Source of the DNA: Piscicola geometra
Lineage: Eukaryota > Annelida > Clitellata > Hirudinida > Piscicolidae
Assembly (NCBI GenBank): GCA_943735955.1
Contig: OX030955.1
Span: forward strand, 10,619,647 to 10,683,646
Length of the DNA: 64,000 nucleotides
Direction of reading: 5' to 3'
In this document: positions 9,569-21,458 of the stretch, piece after piece
Layout: each line of letters opens with the position of its first letter
Numbering within the stretch: position 1 is the first letter of the stretch
The notes under the pieces: generated by a model
The model's input: only the letters and a program-made list of their open reading frames with translations
Told to the model about the DNA's origin: nothing
The model's database searches: none
Position numbers and translations under genes: made by a program

Positions 9569-9851
9569 ATTGAAAGTGAGATAAAAGACGCTTTTCAGCC
9601 TACATGTTGTACATCCCGCCTGAAATGTCCACCATGTATTTGTTATTTATTTTTGCACTTAAGTTGCCACCAACCGTCTTGCCGTTGCAACTTGCAAAAA
9701 GCTCCATATCGCTGAGAGAATAATACATTCTAAAAGAAAAACAGTTAATTAACGAAAAATGAATGCATTACAAAAAATTGCTGATGAACTAACTATCTAA
9801 TTAACCCGAGCTCTTTTTCGTATAGCAAAAATTGAAAAGAGAAAATAAAAA

Positions 9852-9969
9852 GTCTACGGCACCCGGTATTCCCAGGCGGTCACCCATCCAAGTACTAACC
9901 GGGCTCGACGTTGCTTAACTTCGGTGATCGGACGAGAACCGGTGCTTTCAACGTGATATGGCCGTAGAC
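9852..9969 (-). rRNA. 5S rRNA, copy 25
   Basis: Consensus body. 5' flank: GA deletion, catttcaaa. Confidence 0.97.
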
Positions 9970-10250
9970 ATTAAGTGAGATAAAAGATGCTTTTGAGCCT
10001 ACATGTTGTACATCCCGCCTGAAATGTCCACCATGTATTTGTTATTTATTTTTGCACTTAAGTTGCCACCAACCGTCTTGCCGTTGCAACTTGCAAAAAG
10101 CTCCATATCGCTGAGAGAATAATACATTCTAAAAGAAAAACAGTTAATTAACGAAAAATGAATGCATTTCAAAAAATTGCTGATCAACTAACTATCTAAT
10201 TAACCCGAGCTCTTTTTCGTATAGCAAAAATTGAAAAGAGAAAATAAAAA

Positions 10251-10368
10251 GTCTACGGCACCCGGTATTCCCAGGCGGTCACCCATCCAAGTACTAACCG
10301 GGCTCGACGTTGCTTAACTTCGGTGATCGGACGAGAACCCGTGCTTTCAACGTGATATGGCCGTAGAC
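10251..10368 (-). rRNA. 5S rRNA, copy 26 (C29G)
   Basis: C29G. 5' flank: gattctttt, but A-type, unlike copies 20 and 23. Confidence 0.93.
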
Positions 10369-10651
10369 ATTGAAAGTGAGATAAAAGATTCTTTTGAGCC
10401 TACATGTTGTACATCCCGCCTGAAATGTCCACCATGTATTTGTTATTTATTTTTGCACTTAAGTTGCCACCAACCGTCTTGCCGTTGCAACTTGCAAAAA
10501 GCTCCATATCGCTGAGAGAATAATACATTCTAAAAGAAAAACAGTTAATTAACGAAAAATGAATGCATTACAAAAAATTGCTGATCAACTAACTATCTAA
10601 TTAACCCGAGCTCTTTTTCGTATAGCAAAAATTGAAAAGAGAAAATAAAAA

Positions 10652-10769
10652 GTCTACGGCACCCGGTATTCCCAGGCGGTCACCCATCCAAGTACTAACC
10701 GGGCTCGACGTTGCTTAACTTCGGTGATCGGACGAGAACCGGTGCTTTCAACGTGATATGGCCGTAGAC
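10652..10769 (-). rRNA. 5S rRNA, copy 27
   Basis: Consensus body. 5' flank: GA deletion, catttcaaa, and the broken palindrome GTTAATTTAC. Confidence 0.97.
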
Positions 10770-11050
10770 ATTAAGTGAGATAAAAGATGCTTTTGAGCCT
10801 ACATGTTGTACATCCCGCCTGAAATGTCCACCATGTATTTGTTATTTATTTTTGCACTTAAGTTGCCACCAACCGTCTTGCCGTTGCAACTTGCAAAAAG
10901 CTCCATATCGCTGAGAGAATAATACATTCTAAAAGAAAAACAGTTAATTTACGAAAAATGAATGCATTTCAAAAAATTGCTGATCAACTAACTATCTAAT
11001 TAACCCGAGCTCTTTTTCGTATAGCAAAAATTGAAAAGAGAAAATAAAAA

Positions 11051-11168
11051 GTCTACGGCACCCGGTATTCCCCGGCGGTCACCCATCCAAGTACTAACCG
11101 GGCTCGACGTTGCTTAACTTCGGTGATCGGACGAGAACCGGTGCTTTCAACGTGATATGGCCGTAGAC
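11051..11168 (-). rRNA. 5S rRNA, copy 28 (T96G)
   Basis: T96G in the C box turns a U80-U96 juxtaposition into U80-G96. 5' flank: gattctttt, ttttttcac, hybrid loop. Confidence 0.93.
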
Positions 11169-11451
11169 ATTGAAAGTGAGATAAAAGATTCTTTTGAGCC
11201 TACATGTTGTACATCCCGCCTGAAATGTCCACCATGTATTTGTTATTTATTTTTTCACTTAAGTTGCCACCAACCGTCTTGCCTTTGCAACTTGCAAAAA
11301 GCTCCATATCGCTGAGAGAATAATACATTCTAAAAGAAAAACAGTTAATTAACGAAAAATGAATGCATTACAAAAAATTGCTGATCAACTAACTATCTAA
11401 TTAACCCGAGCTCTTTTTCGTATAGCAAAAATTGAAAAGAGAAAATAAAAA

Positions 11452-11569
11452 GTCTACGGCACCCGGTATTCCCAGGCGGTCACCCATCCAAGTACTAACC
11501 GGGCTCGACGTTGCTTAACTTCGGTGATCGGACGAGAACCGGTTCTTTCAACGTGATATGGCCGTAGAC
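11452..11569 (-). rRNA. 5S rRNA, copy 29 (C26A)
   Basis: C26A lies in loop B next to helix III. 5' flank: GA deletion, catttcaaa. Confidence 0.94.
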
Positions 11570-11850
11570 ATTAAGTGAGATAAAAGATGCTTTTGAGCCT
11601 ACATGTTGTACATCCCGCCTGAAATGTCCACCATGTATTTGTTATTTATTTTTGCACTTAAGTTGCCACCAACCGTCTTGCCGTTGCAACTTGCAAAAAG
11701 CTCCATATCGCTGAGAGAATAATACATTCTAAAAGAAAAACAGTTAATTAACGAAAAATGAATGCATTTCAAAAAATTGCTGATCAACTAACTATCTAAT
11801 TAACCCGAGCTCTTTTTCGTATAGCAAAAATTGAAAAGAGAAAATAAAAA

Positions 11851-11968
11851 GTCTACGGCACCCGGTATTCCCAGGCGGTCACCCATCCAAGTACTAACCG
11901 GGCTCGACGTTGCTTAACTTCGGTGATCGGACGAGAACCGGTGCTTTCAACGTGATATGGCCGTAGAC
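11851..11968 (-). rRNA. 5S rRNA, copy 30
   Basis: Consensus body. 5' flank: gatgcttttcag, aattaaaaag. Confidence 0.97.
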
Positions 11969-12251
11969 ATTGAAAGTGAGATAAAAGATGCTTTTCAGCC
12001 TACATGTTGTACATCCCGCCTGAAATGTCCACCATGTATTTGTTATTTATTTTTGCACTTAAGTTGCCACCAACCGTCTTGCCGTTGCAACTTGCAAAAA
12101 GCTCCATATCGCTGAGAGAATAATACATTCTAAAAGAAAAACAGTTAATTAACGAAAAATGAATGCATTACAAAAAATTGCTGATCAACTAACTATCTAA
12201 TTAACCCGAGCTCTTTTTCGTATAGCAAAAATTAAAAAGAGAAAATAAAAA

Positions 12252-12369
12252 GTCTACGGCACCCGGTATTCCCAGGCGGTCACCCATCCAAGTACTAACC
12301 GGGCTCGACGTTGCTTAACTTCGGTGATCGGACGAGAACCGGTGCTTTCAACGTGATATGGCCGTAGAC
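12252..12369 (-). rRNA. 5S rRNA, copy 31
   Basis: Consensus body. 5' flank: gacgcttttcag, gatgaac. Confidence 0.97.
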
Positions 12370-12652
12370 ATTGAAAGTGAGATAAAAGACGCTTTTCAGC
12401 CTACATGTTGTACATCCCGCCTGAAATGTCCACCATGTATTTGTTATTTATTTTTGCACTTAAGTTGCCACCAACCGTCTTGCCGTTGCAACTTGCAAAA
12501 AGCTCCATATCGCTGAGAGAATAATACATTCTAAAAGAAAAACAGTTAATTAACGAAAAATGAATGCATTACAAAAAATTGCTGATGAACTAACTATCTA
12601 ATTAACCCGAGCTCTTTTTCGTATAGCAAAAATTGAAAAGAGAAAATAAAAA

Positions 12653-12770
12653 GTCTACGGCACCCGGTATTCCCAGGCGGTCACCCATCCAAGTACTAAC
12701 CGGGCTCGACGTTGCTTAACTTCGGTGATCGGACGAGAACCGGTGCTTTCAACGTGATATGGCCGTAGAC
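12653..12770 (-). rRNA. 5S rRNA, copy 32
   Basis: Consensus body. 5' flank: GA deletion, catttcaaa. Confidence 0.97.
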
Positions 12771-13051
12771 ATTAAGTGAGATAAAAGATGCTTTTGAGCC
12801 TACATGTTGTACATCCCGCCTGAAATGTCCACCATGTATTTGTTATTTATTTTTGCACTTAAGTTGCCACCAACCGTCTTGCCGTTGCAACTTGCAAAAA
12901 GCTCCATATCGCTGAGAGAATAATACATTCTAAAAGAAAAACAGTTAATTAACGAAAAATGAATGCATTTCAAAAAATTGCTGATCAACTAACTATCTAA
13001 TTAACCCGAGCTCTTTTTCGTATAGCAAAAATTGAAAAGAGAAAATAAAAA

Positions 13052-13169
13052 GTCTACGGCACCCGGTATTCCCAGGCGGTCACCCATCCAAGTACTAACC
13101 GGGCTCGACGTTGCTTAACTTCGGTGATCGGACGAGAACCCGTGCTTTCAACGTGATATGGCCGTAGAC
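13052..13169 (-). rRNA. 5S rRNA, copy 33 (C29G)
   Basis: C29G; counterpart of copy 26 at 2801 bp. 5' flank: gattctttt, A-type. Confidence 0.93.
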
Positions 13170-13452
13170 ATTGAAAGTGAGATAAAAGATTCTTTTGAGC
13201 CTACATGTTGTACATCCCGCCTGAAATGTCCACCATGTATTTGTTATTTATTTTTGCACTTAAGTTGCCACCAACCGTCTTGCCGTTGCAACTTGCAAAA
13301 AGCTCCATATCGCTGAGAGAATAATACATTCTAAAAGAAAAACAGTTAATTAACGAAAAATGAATGCATTACAAAAAATTGCTGATCAACTAACTATCTA
13401 ATTAACCCGAGCTCTTTTTCGTATAGCAAAAATTGAAAAGAGAAAATAAAAA

Positions 13453-13570
13453 GTCTACGGCACCCGGTATTCCCAGGCGGTCACCCATCCAAGTACTAAC
13501 CGGGCTCGACGTTGCTTAACTTCGGTGATCGGACGAGAACCGGTGCTTTCAACGTGATATGGCCGTAGAC
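13453..13570 (-). rRNA. 5S rRNA, copy 34
   Basis: Consensus body. 5' flank: GA deletion, catttcaaa. Confidence 0.97.
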
Positions 13571-13851
13571 ATTAAGTGAGATAAAAGATGCTTTTGAGCC
13601 TACATGTTGTACATCCCGCCTGAAATGTCCACCATGTATTTGTTATTTATTTTTGCACTTAAGTTGCCACCAACCGTCTTGCCGTTGCAACTTGCAAAAA
13701 GCTCCATATCGCTGAGAGAATAATACATTCTAAAAGAAAAACAGTTAATTAACGAAAAATGAATGCATTTCAAAAAATTGCTGATCAACTAACTATCTAA
13801 TTAACCCGAGCTCTTTTTCGTATAGCAAAAATTGAAAAGAGAAAATAAAAA

Positions 13852-13969
13852 GTCTACGGCACCCGGTATTCCCCGGCGGTCACCCATCCAAGTACTAACC
13901 GGGCTCGACGTTGCTTAACTTCGGTGATCGGACGAGAACCGGTGCTTTCAACGTGATATGGCCGTAGAC
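13852..13969 (-). rRNA. 5S rRNA, copy 35 (T96G)
   Basis: T96G; counterpart of copy 28. 5' flank: gattctttt, ttttttcac, hybrid. Confidence 0.93.
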
Positions 13970-14252
13970 ATTGAAAGTGAGATAAAAGATTCTTTTGAGC
14001 CTACATGTTGTACATCCCGCCTGAAATGTCCACCATGTATTTGTTATTTATTTTTTCACTTAAGTTGCCACCAACCGTCTTGCCTTTGCAACTTGCAAAA
14101 AGCTCCATATCGCTGAGAGAATAATACATTCTAAAAGAAAAACAGTTAATTAACGAAAAATGAATGCATTACAAAAAATTGCTGATCAACTAACTATCTA
14201 ATTAACCCGAGCTCTTTTTCGTATAGCAAAAATTGAAAAGAGAAAATAAAAA

Positions 14253-14370
14253 GTCTACGGCACCCGGTATTCCCAGGCGGTCACCCATCCAAGTACTAAC
14301 CGGGCTCGACGTTGCTTAACTTCGGTGATCGGACGAGAACCGGTTCTTTCAACGTGATATGGCCGTAGAC
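14253..14370 (-). rRNA. 5S rRNA, copy 36 (C26A)
   Basis: C26A; counterpart of copy 29. 5' flank: GA deletion, catttcaaa. Confidence 0.94.
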
Positions 14371-14651
14371 ATTAAGTGAGATAAAAGATGCTTTTGAGCC
14401 TACATGTTGTACATCCCGCCTGAAATGTCCACCATGTATTTGTTATTTATTTTTGCACTTAAGTTGCCACCAACCGTCTTGCCGTTGCAACTTGCAAAAA
14501 GCTCCATATCGCTGAGAGAATAATACATTCTAAAAGAAAAACAGTTAATTAACGAAAAATGAATGCATTTCAAAAAATTGCTGATCAACTAACTATCTAA
14601 TTAACCCGAGCTCTTTTTCGTATAGCAAAAATTGAAAAGAGAAAATAAAAA

Positions 14652-14769
14652 GTCTACGGCACCCGGTATTCCCAGGCGGTCACCCATCCAAGTACTAACC
14701 GGGCTCGACGTTGCTTAACTTCGGTGATCGGACGAGAACCGGTGCTTTCAACGTGATATGGCCGTAGAC
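14652..14769 (-). rRNA. 5S rRNA, copy 37
   Basis: Consensus body. 5' flank: gattctttt, ttttttcac, hybrid. Confidence 0.97.
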
Positions 14770-15052
14770 ATTGAAAGTGAGATAAAAGATTCTTTTGAGC
14801 CTACATGTTGTACATCCCGCCTGAAATGTCCACCATGTATTTGTTATTTATTTTTTCACTTAAGTTGCCACCAACCGTCTTGCCTTTGCAACTTGCAAAA
14901 AGCTCCATATCGCTGAGAGAATAATACATTCTAAAAGAAAAACAGTTAATTAACGAAAAATGAATGCATTACAAAAAATTGCTGATCAACTAACTATCTA
15001 ATTAACCCGAGCTCTTTTTCGTATAGCAAAAATTGAAAAGAGAAAATAAAAA

Positions 15053-15170
15053 GTCTACGGCACCCGGTATTCCCAGGCGGTCACCCATCCAAGTACTAAC
15101 CGGGCTCGACGTTGCTTAACTTCGGTGATCGGACGAGAACCGGTGCTTTCAACGTGATATGGCCGTAGAC
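15053..15170 (-). rRNA. 5S rRNA, copy 38
   Basis: Consensus body. 5' flank: gatgcttttcag, A-type. Confidence 0.97.
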
Positions 15171-15453
15171 ATTGAAAGTGAGATAAAAGATGCTTTTCAG
15201 CCTACATGTTGTACATCCCGCCTGAAATGTCCACCATGTATTTGTTATTTATTTTTGCACTTAAGTTGCCACCAACCGTCTTGCCGTTGCAACTTGCAAA
15301 AAGCTCCATATCGCTGAGAGAATAATACATTCTAAAAGAAAAACAGTTAATTAACGAAAAATGAATGCATTACAAAAAATTGCTGATCAACTAACTATCT
15401 AATTAACCCGAGCTCTTTTTCGTATAGCAAAAATTGAAAAGAGAAAATAAAAA

Positions 15454-15571
15454 GTCTACGGCACCCGGTATTCCCAGGCGGTCACCCATCCAAGTACTAA
15501 CCGGGCTCGACGTTGCTTAACTTCGGTGATCGGACGAGAACCGGTGCTTTCAACGTGATATGGCCGTAGAC
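15454..15571 (-). rRNA. 5S rRNA, copy 39
   Basis: Consensus body. 5' flank: GA deletion, catttcaaa. Confidence 0.97.
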
Positions 15572-15852
15572 ATTAAGTGAGATAAAAGATGCTTTTGAGC
15601 CTACATGTTGTACATCCCGCCTGAAATGTCCACCATGTATTTGTTATTTATTTTTGCACTTAAGTTGCCACCAACCGTCTTGCCGTTGCAACTTGCAAAA
15701 AGCTCCATATCGCTGAGAGAATAATACATTCTAAAAGAAAAACAGTTAATTAACGAAAAATGAATGCATTTCAAAAAATTGCTGATCAACTAACTATCTA
15801 ATTAACCCGAGCTCTTTTTCGTATAGCAAAAATTGAAAAGAGAAAATAAAAA

Positions 15853-15970
15853 GTCTACGGCACCCGGTATTCCCAGGCGGTCACCCATCCAAGTACTAAC
15901 CGGGCTCGACGTTGCTTAACTTCGGTGATCGGACGAGAACCGGTGCTTTCAACGTGATATGGCCGTAGAC
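15853..15970 (-). rRNA. 5S rRNA, copy 40
   Basis: Consensus body. 5' flank: gattctttt, ttttttcac, hybrid. Confidence 0.97.
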
Positions 15971-16253
15971 ATTGAAAGTGAGATAAAAGATTCTTTTGAG
16001 CCTACATGTTGTACATCCCGCCTGAAATGTCCACCATGTATTTGTTATTTATTTTTTCACTTAAGTTGCCACCAACCGTCTTGCCTTTGCAACTTGCAAA
16101 AAGCTCCATATCGCTGAGAGAATAATACATTCTAAAAGAAAAACAGTTAATTAACGAAAAATGAATGCATTACAAAAAATTGCTGATCAACTAACTATCT
16201 AATTAACCCGAGCTCTTTTTCGTATAGCAAAAATTGAAAAGAGAAAATAAAAA

Positions 16254-16371
16254 GTCTACGGCACCCGGTATTCCCAGGCGGTCACCCATCCAAGTACTAA
16301 CCGGGCTCGACGTTGCTTAACTTCGGTGATCGGACGAGAACCGGTGCTTTCAACGTGATATGGCCGTAGAC
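16254..16371 (-). rRNA. 5S rRNA, copy 41
   Basis: Consensus body. 5' flank: gatgcttttcag. Confidence 0.97.
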
Positions 16372-16654
16372 ATTGAAAGTGAGATAAAAGATGCTTTTCA
16401 GCCTACATGTTGTACATCCCGCCTGAAATGTCCACCATGTATTTGTTATTTATTTTTGCACTTAAGTTGCCACCAACCGTCTTGCCGTTGCAACTTGCAA
16501 AAAGCTCCATATCGCTGAGAGAATAATACATTCTAAAAGAAAAACAGTTAATTAACGAAAAATGAATGCATTACAAAAAATTGCTGATCAACTAACTATC
16601 TAATTAACCCGAGCTCTTTTTCGTATAGCAAAAATTGAAAAGAGAAAATAAAAA

Positions 16655-16772
16655 GTCTACGGCACCCGGTATTCCCAGGCGGTCACCCATCCAAGTACTA
16701 ACCGGGCTCGACGTTGCTTAACTTCGGTGATCGGACGAGAACCGGTGCTTTCAACGTGATATGGCCGTAGAC
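16655..16772 (-). rRNA. 5S rRNA, copy 42
   Basis: Consensus body. 5' flank: GA deletion, catttcaaa. Confidence 0.97.
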
Positions 16773-17053
16773 ATTAAGTGAGATAAAAGATGCTTTTGAG
16801 CCTACATGTTGTACATCCCGCCTGAAATGTCCACCATGTATTTGTTATTTATTTTTGCACTTAAGTTGCCACCAACCGTCTTGCCGTTGCAACTTGCAAA
16901 AAGCTCCATATCGCTGAGAGAATAATACATTCTAAAAGAAAAACAGTTAATTAACGAAAAATGAATGCATTTCAAAAAATTGCTGATCAACTAACTATCT
17001 AATTAACCCGAGCTCTTTTTCGTATAGCAAAAATTGAAAAGAGAAAATAAAAA

Positions 17054-17171
17054 GTCTACGGCACCCGGTATTCCCAGGCGGTCACCCATCCAAGTACTAA
17101 CCGGGCTCGACGTTGCTTAACTTCGGTGATCGGACGAGAACCGGTGCTTTCAACGTGATATGGCCGTAGAC
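17054..17171 (-). rRNA. 5S rRNA, copy 43
   Basis: Consensus body. 5' flank: gattctttt, ttttttcac, hybrid. Confidence 0.97.
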
Positions 17172-17454
17172 ATTGAAAGTGAGATAAAAGATTCTTTTGA
17201 GCCTACATGTTGTACATCCCGCCTGAAATGTCCACCATGTATTTGTTATTTATTTTTTCACTTAAGTTGCCACCAACCGTCTTGCCTTTGCAACTTGCAA
17301 AAAGCTCCATATCGCTGAGAGAATAATACATTCTAAAAGAAAAACAGTTAATTAACGAAAAATGAATGCATTACAAAAAATTGCTGATCAACTAACTATC
17401 TAATTAACCCGAGCTCTTTTTCGTATAGCAAAAATTGAAAAGAGAAAATAAAAA

Positions 17455-17572
17455 GTCTACGGCACCCGGTATTCCCAGGCGGTCACCCATCCAAGTACTA
17501 ACCGGGCTCGACGTTGCTTAACTTCGGTGATCGGACGAGAACCGGTGCTTTCAACGTGATATGGCCGTAGAC
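17455..17572 (-). rRNA. 5S rRNA, copy 44
   Basis: Consensus body. 5' flank: gatgcttttcag; no deletion unit follows, so the trimer cycle breaks here. Confidence 0.97.
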
Positions 17573-17855
17573 ATTGAAAGTGAGATAAAAGATGCTTTTC
17601 AGCCTACATGTTGTACATCCCGCCTGAAATGTCCACCATGTATTTGTTATTTATTTTTGCACTTAAGTTGCCACCAACCGTCTTGCCGTTGCAACTTGCA
17701 AAAAGCTCCATATCGCTGAGAGAATAATACATTCTAAAAGAAAAACAGTTAATTAACGAAAAATGAATGCATTACAAAAAATTGCTGATCAACTAACTAT
17801 CTAATTAACCCGAGCTCTTTTTCGTATAGCAAAAATTGAAAAGAGAAAATAAAAA

Positions 17856-17973
17856 GTCTACGGCACCCGGTATTCCCAGGCGGTCACCCATCCAAGTACT
17901 AACCGGGCTCGACGTTGCTTAACTTCGGTGATCGGACGAGAACCGGTGCTTTCAACGTGATATGGCCGTAGAC
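17856..17973 (-). rRNA. 5S rRNA, copy 45
   Basis: Consensus body. 5' flank: gattctttt, ttttttcac, hybrid. Confidence 0.97.
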
Positions 17974-18256
17974 ATTGAAAGTGAGATAAAAGATTCTTTT
18001 GAGCCTACATGTTGTACATCCCGCCTGAAATGTCCACCATGTATTTGTTATTTATTTTTTCACTTAAGTTGCCACCAACCGTCTTGCCTTTGCAACTTGC
18101 AAAAAGCTCCATATCGCTGAGAGAATAATACATTCTAAAAGAAAAACAGTTAATTAACGAAAAATGAATGCATTACAAAAAATTGCTGATCAACTAACTA
18201 TCTAATTAACCCGAGCTCTTTTTCGTATAGCAAAAATTGAAAAGAGAAAATAAAAA

Positions 18257-18374
18257 GTCTACGGCACCCGGTATTCCCAGGCGGTCACCCATCCAAGTAC
18301 TAACCGGGCTCGACGTTGCTTAACTTCGGTGATCGGACGAGAACCGGTGCTTTCAACGTGATATGGCCGTAGAC
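18257..18374 (-). rRNA. 5S rRNA, copy 46
   Basis: Consensus body. 5' flank: gatgcttttcag. Confidence 0.97.
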
Positions 18375-18657
18375 ATTGAAAGTGAGATAAAAGATGCTTT
18401 TCAGCCTACATGTTGTACATCCCGCCTGAAATGTCCACCATGTATTTGTTATTTATTTTTGCACTTAAGTTGCCACCAACCGTCTTGCCGTTGCAACTTG
18501 CAAAAAGCTCCATATCGCTGAGAGAATAATACATTCTAAAAGAAAAACAGTTAATTAACGAAAAATGAATGCATTACAAAAAATTGCTGATCAACTAACT
18601 ATCTAATTAACCCGAGCTCTTTTTCGTATAGCAAAAATTGAAAAGAGAAAATAAAAA

Positions 18658-18775
18658 GTCTACGGCACCCGGTATTCCCAGGCGGTCACCCATCCAAGTA
18701 CTAACCGGGCTCGACGTTGCTTAACTTCGGTGATCGGACGAGAACCGGTGCTTTCAACGTGATATGGCCGTAGAC
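18658..18775 (-). rRNA. 5S rRNA, copy 47
   Basis: Consensus body. 5' flank: GA deletion but cattacaaa, a recombinant of two spacer types. Confidence 0.97.
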
Positions 18776-19056
18776 ATTAAGTGAGATAAAAGATGCTTTT
18801 GAGCCTACATGTTGTACATCCCGCCTGAAATGTCCACCATGTATTTGTTATTTATTTTTGCACTTAAGTTGCCACCAACCGTCTTGCCGTTGCAACTTGC
18901 AAAAAGCTCCATATCGCTGAGAGAATAATACATTCTAAAAGAAAAACAGTTAATTAACGAAAAATGAATGCATTACAAAAAATTGCTGATCAACTAACTA
19001 TCTAATTAACCCGAGCTCTTTTTCGTATAGCAAAAATTGAAAAGAGAAAATAAAAA

Positions 19057-19174
19057 GTCTACGGCACCCGGTATTCCCAGGCGGTCACCCATCCAAGTAC
19101 TAACCGGGCTCGACGTTGCTTAACTTCGGTGATCGGACGAGAACCGGTGCTTTCAACGTGATATGGCCGTAGAC
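19057..19174 (-). rRNA. 5S rRNA, copy 48
   Basis: Consensus body. 5' flank: GA deletion, catttcaaa; second deletion unit in a row. Confidence 0.97.
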
Positions 19175-19455
19175 ATTAAGTGAGATAAAAGATGCTTTTG
19201 AGCCTACATGTTGTACATCCCGCCTGAAATGTCCACCATGTATTTGTTATTTATTTTTGCACTTAAGTTGCCACCAACCGTCTTGCCGTTGCAACTTGCA
19301 AAAAGCTCCATATCGCTGAGAGAATAATACATTCTAAAAGAAAAACAGTTAATTAACGAAAAATGAATGCATTTCAAAAAATTGCTGATCAACTAACTAT
19401 CTAATTAACCCGAGCTCTTTTTCGTATAGCAAAAATTGAAAAGAGAAAATAAAAA

Positions 19456-19573
19456 GTCTACGGCACCCGGTATTCCCAGGCGGTCACCCATCCAAGTACT
19501 AACCGGGCTCGACGTTGCTTAACTTCGGTGATCGGACGAGAACCGGTGCTTTCAACGTGATATGGCCGTAGAC
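19456..19573 (-). rRNA. 5S rRNA, copy 49
   Basis: Consensus body. 5' flank: gattctttt, ttttttcac, hybrid. Confidence 0.97.
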
Positions 19574-19856
19574 ATTGAAAGTGAGATAAAAGATTCTTTT
19601 GAGCCTACATGTTGTACATCCCGCCTGAAATGTCCACCATGTATTTGTTATTTATTTTTTCACTTAAGTTGCCACCAACCGTCTTGCCTTTGCAACTTGC
19701 AAAAAGCTCCATATCGCTGAGAGAATAATACATTCTAAAAGAAAAACAGTTAATTAACGAAAAATGAATGCATTACAAAAAATTGCTGATCAACTAACTA
19801 TCTAATTAACCCGAGCTCTTTTTCGTATAGCAAAAATTGAAAAGAGAAAATAAAAA

Positions 19857-19974
19857 GTCTACGGCACCCGGTATTCCCAGGCGGTCACCCATCCAAGTAC
19901 TAACCGGGCTCGACGTTGCTTAACTTCGGTGATCGGACGAGAACCGGTGCTTTCAACGTGATATGGCCGTAGAC
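19857..19974 (-). rRNA. 5S rRNA, copy 50
   Basis: Consensus body. 5' flank: gatgcttttcag. Confidence 0.97.
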
Positions 19975-20257
19975 ATTGAAAGTGAGATAAAAGATGCTTT
20001 TCAGCCTACATGTTGTACATCCCGCCTGAAATGTCCACCATGTATTTGTTATTTATTTTTGCACTTAAGTTGCCACCAACCGTCTTGCCGTTGCAACTTG
20101 CAAAAAGCTCCATATCGCTGAGAGAATAATACATTCTAAAAGAAAAACAGTTAATTAACGAAAAATGAATGCATTACAAAAAATTGCTGATCAACTAACT
20201 ATCTAATTAACCCGAGCTCTTTTTCGTATAGCAAAAATTGAAAAGAGAAAATAAAAA

Positions 20258-20375
20258 GTCTACGGCACCCGGTATTCCCAGGCGGTCACCCATCCAAGTA
20301 CTAACCGGGCTCGACGTTGCTTAACTTCGGTGATCGGACGAGAACCGGTGCTTTCAACGTGATATGGCCGTAGAC
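20258..20375 (-). rRNA. 5S rRNA, copy 51
   Basis: Consensus body. 5' flank: GA deletion, catttcaaa. Confidence 0.97.
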
Positions 20376-20656
20376 ATTAAGTGAGATAAAAGATGCTTTT
20401 GAGCCTACATGTTGTACATCCCGCCTGAAATGTCCACCATGTATTTGTTATTTATTTTTGCACTTAAGTTGCCACCAACCGTCTTGCCGTTGCAACTTGC
20501 AAAAAGCTCCATATCGCTGAGAGAATAATACATTCTAAAAGAAAAACAGTTAATTAACGAAAAATGAATGCATTTCAAAAAATTGCTGATCAACTAACTA
20601 TCTAATTAACCCGAGCTCTTTTTCGTATAGCAAAAATTGAAAAGAGAAAATAAAAA

Positions 20657-20774
20657 GTCTACGGCACCCGGTATTCCCAGGCGGTCACCCATCCAAGTAC
20701 TAACCGGGCTCGACGTTGCTTAACTTCGGTGATCGGACGAGAACCGGTGCTTTCAACGTAATATGGCCGTAGAC
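20657..20774 (-). rRNA. 5S rRNA, copy 52 (C15T)
   Basis: C15T changes C15-G64 of helix II to a U-G wobble, so it is probably tolerated. 5' flank: gatgctttt, catttcaaa, aattaaaaag. Confidence 0.94.
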
Positions 20775-21057
20775 ATTGAAAGTGAGATAAAAGATGCTTT
20801 TGAGCCTACATGTTGTACATCCCGCCTGAAATGTCCACCATGTATTTGTTATTTATTTTTGCACTTAAGTTGCCACCAACCGTCTTGCCGTTGCAACTTG
20901 CAAAAAGCTCCATATCGCTGAGAGAATAATACATTCTAAAAGAAAAACAGTTAATTAACGAAAAATGAATGCATTTCAAAAAATTGCTGATCAACTAACT
21001 ATCTAATTAACCCGAGCTCTTTTTCGTATAGCAAAAATTAAAAAGAGAAAATAAAAA

Positions 21058-21175
21058 GTCTACGGCACCCGGTATTCCCAGGCGGTCACCCATCCAAGTA
21101 CTAACCGGGCTCGACGTTGCTTAACTTCGGTGATCGGACGAGAACCGGTGCTTTCAACGTGATATGGCCGTAGAC
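21058..21175 (-). rRNA. 5S rRNA, copy 53
   Basis: Consensus body. 5' flank: gatgccttt, ccgtttttccg, aaatggctgatcat. Confidence 0.97.
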
Positions 21176-21458
21176 ATTGAAAGTGAGATAAAAGATGCCT
21201 TTGAGCCTACATGTTGTACATCCCGCCTGAAATGTCCACCATGTATTTGTTATTTATTTTTGCACTTAAGTTGCCACCAACCGTTTTTCCGTTGCAACTT
21301 GCAAAAAGCTCCATATCGCTGAGAGAATAATACATTCTAAAAGAAAAACAGTTAATTAACGAAAAATGAATGCATTTCAAAAAATGGCTGATCATCTAAC
21401 TATCTAATTAACCCGAGCTCTTTTTCGTATAGCAAAAATTGAAAAGAGAAAATAAAAA

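Larger units (their letters stand above)
7167..10769 (-). repeat. Higher-order repeat, three 1201-bp trimers
   Basis: Copies 18-27 repeat in threes. The successive 5' flanks read gacgcttttcag with gatgaac, then the GA deletion with catttcaaa, then gattctttt after a gene carrying C29G. The trimer starts at 7167, 8368 and 9568-9569. The third copy differs in its last spacer, which is A-type where the other two are T-type. A partial further trimer appears at 12370-13450. Confidence 0.9.
9451..14769 (-). repeat. Direct duplication at 2801-bp offset
   Basis: Copies 24-30 (9451-11968) match copies 31-37 (12252-14769) marker for marker. C29G is at 26 and 33, T96G at 28 and 35, C26A at 29 and 36, and the GA deletions are in the same places. 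One difference is GTTAATTTAC at about 10925 against GTTAATTAAC in the second copy. Confidence 0.85.
14770..20774 (-). repeat. Higher-order trimer zone (gattctttt / gatgcttttcag / GA deletion)
   Basis: Copies 37-52 cycle through three 5' flanks: gattctttt with ttttttcac and a hybrid loop, then gatgcttttcag, then the GA deletion with catttcaaa. The cycle is regular at 37-42 and 49-51. It is broken at 43-46 (two dimers without the deletion unit) and at 47-48 (two deletion units in a row). Confidence 0.85.
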
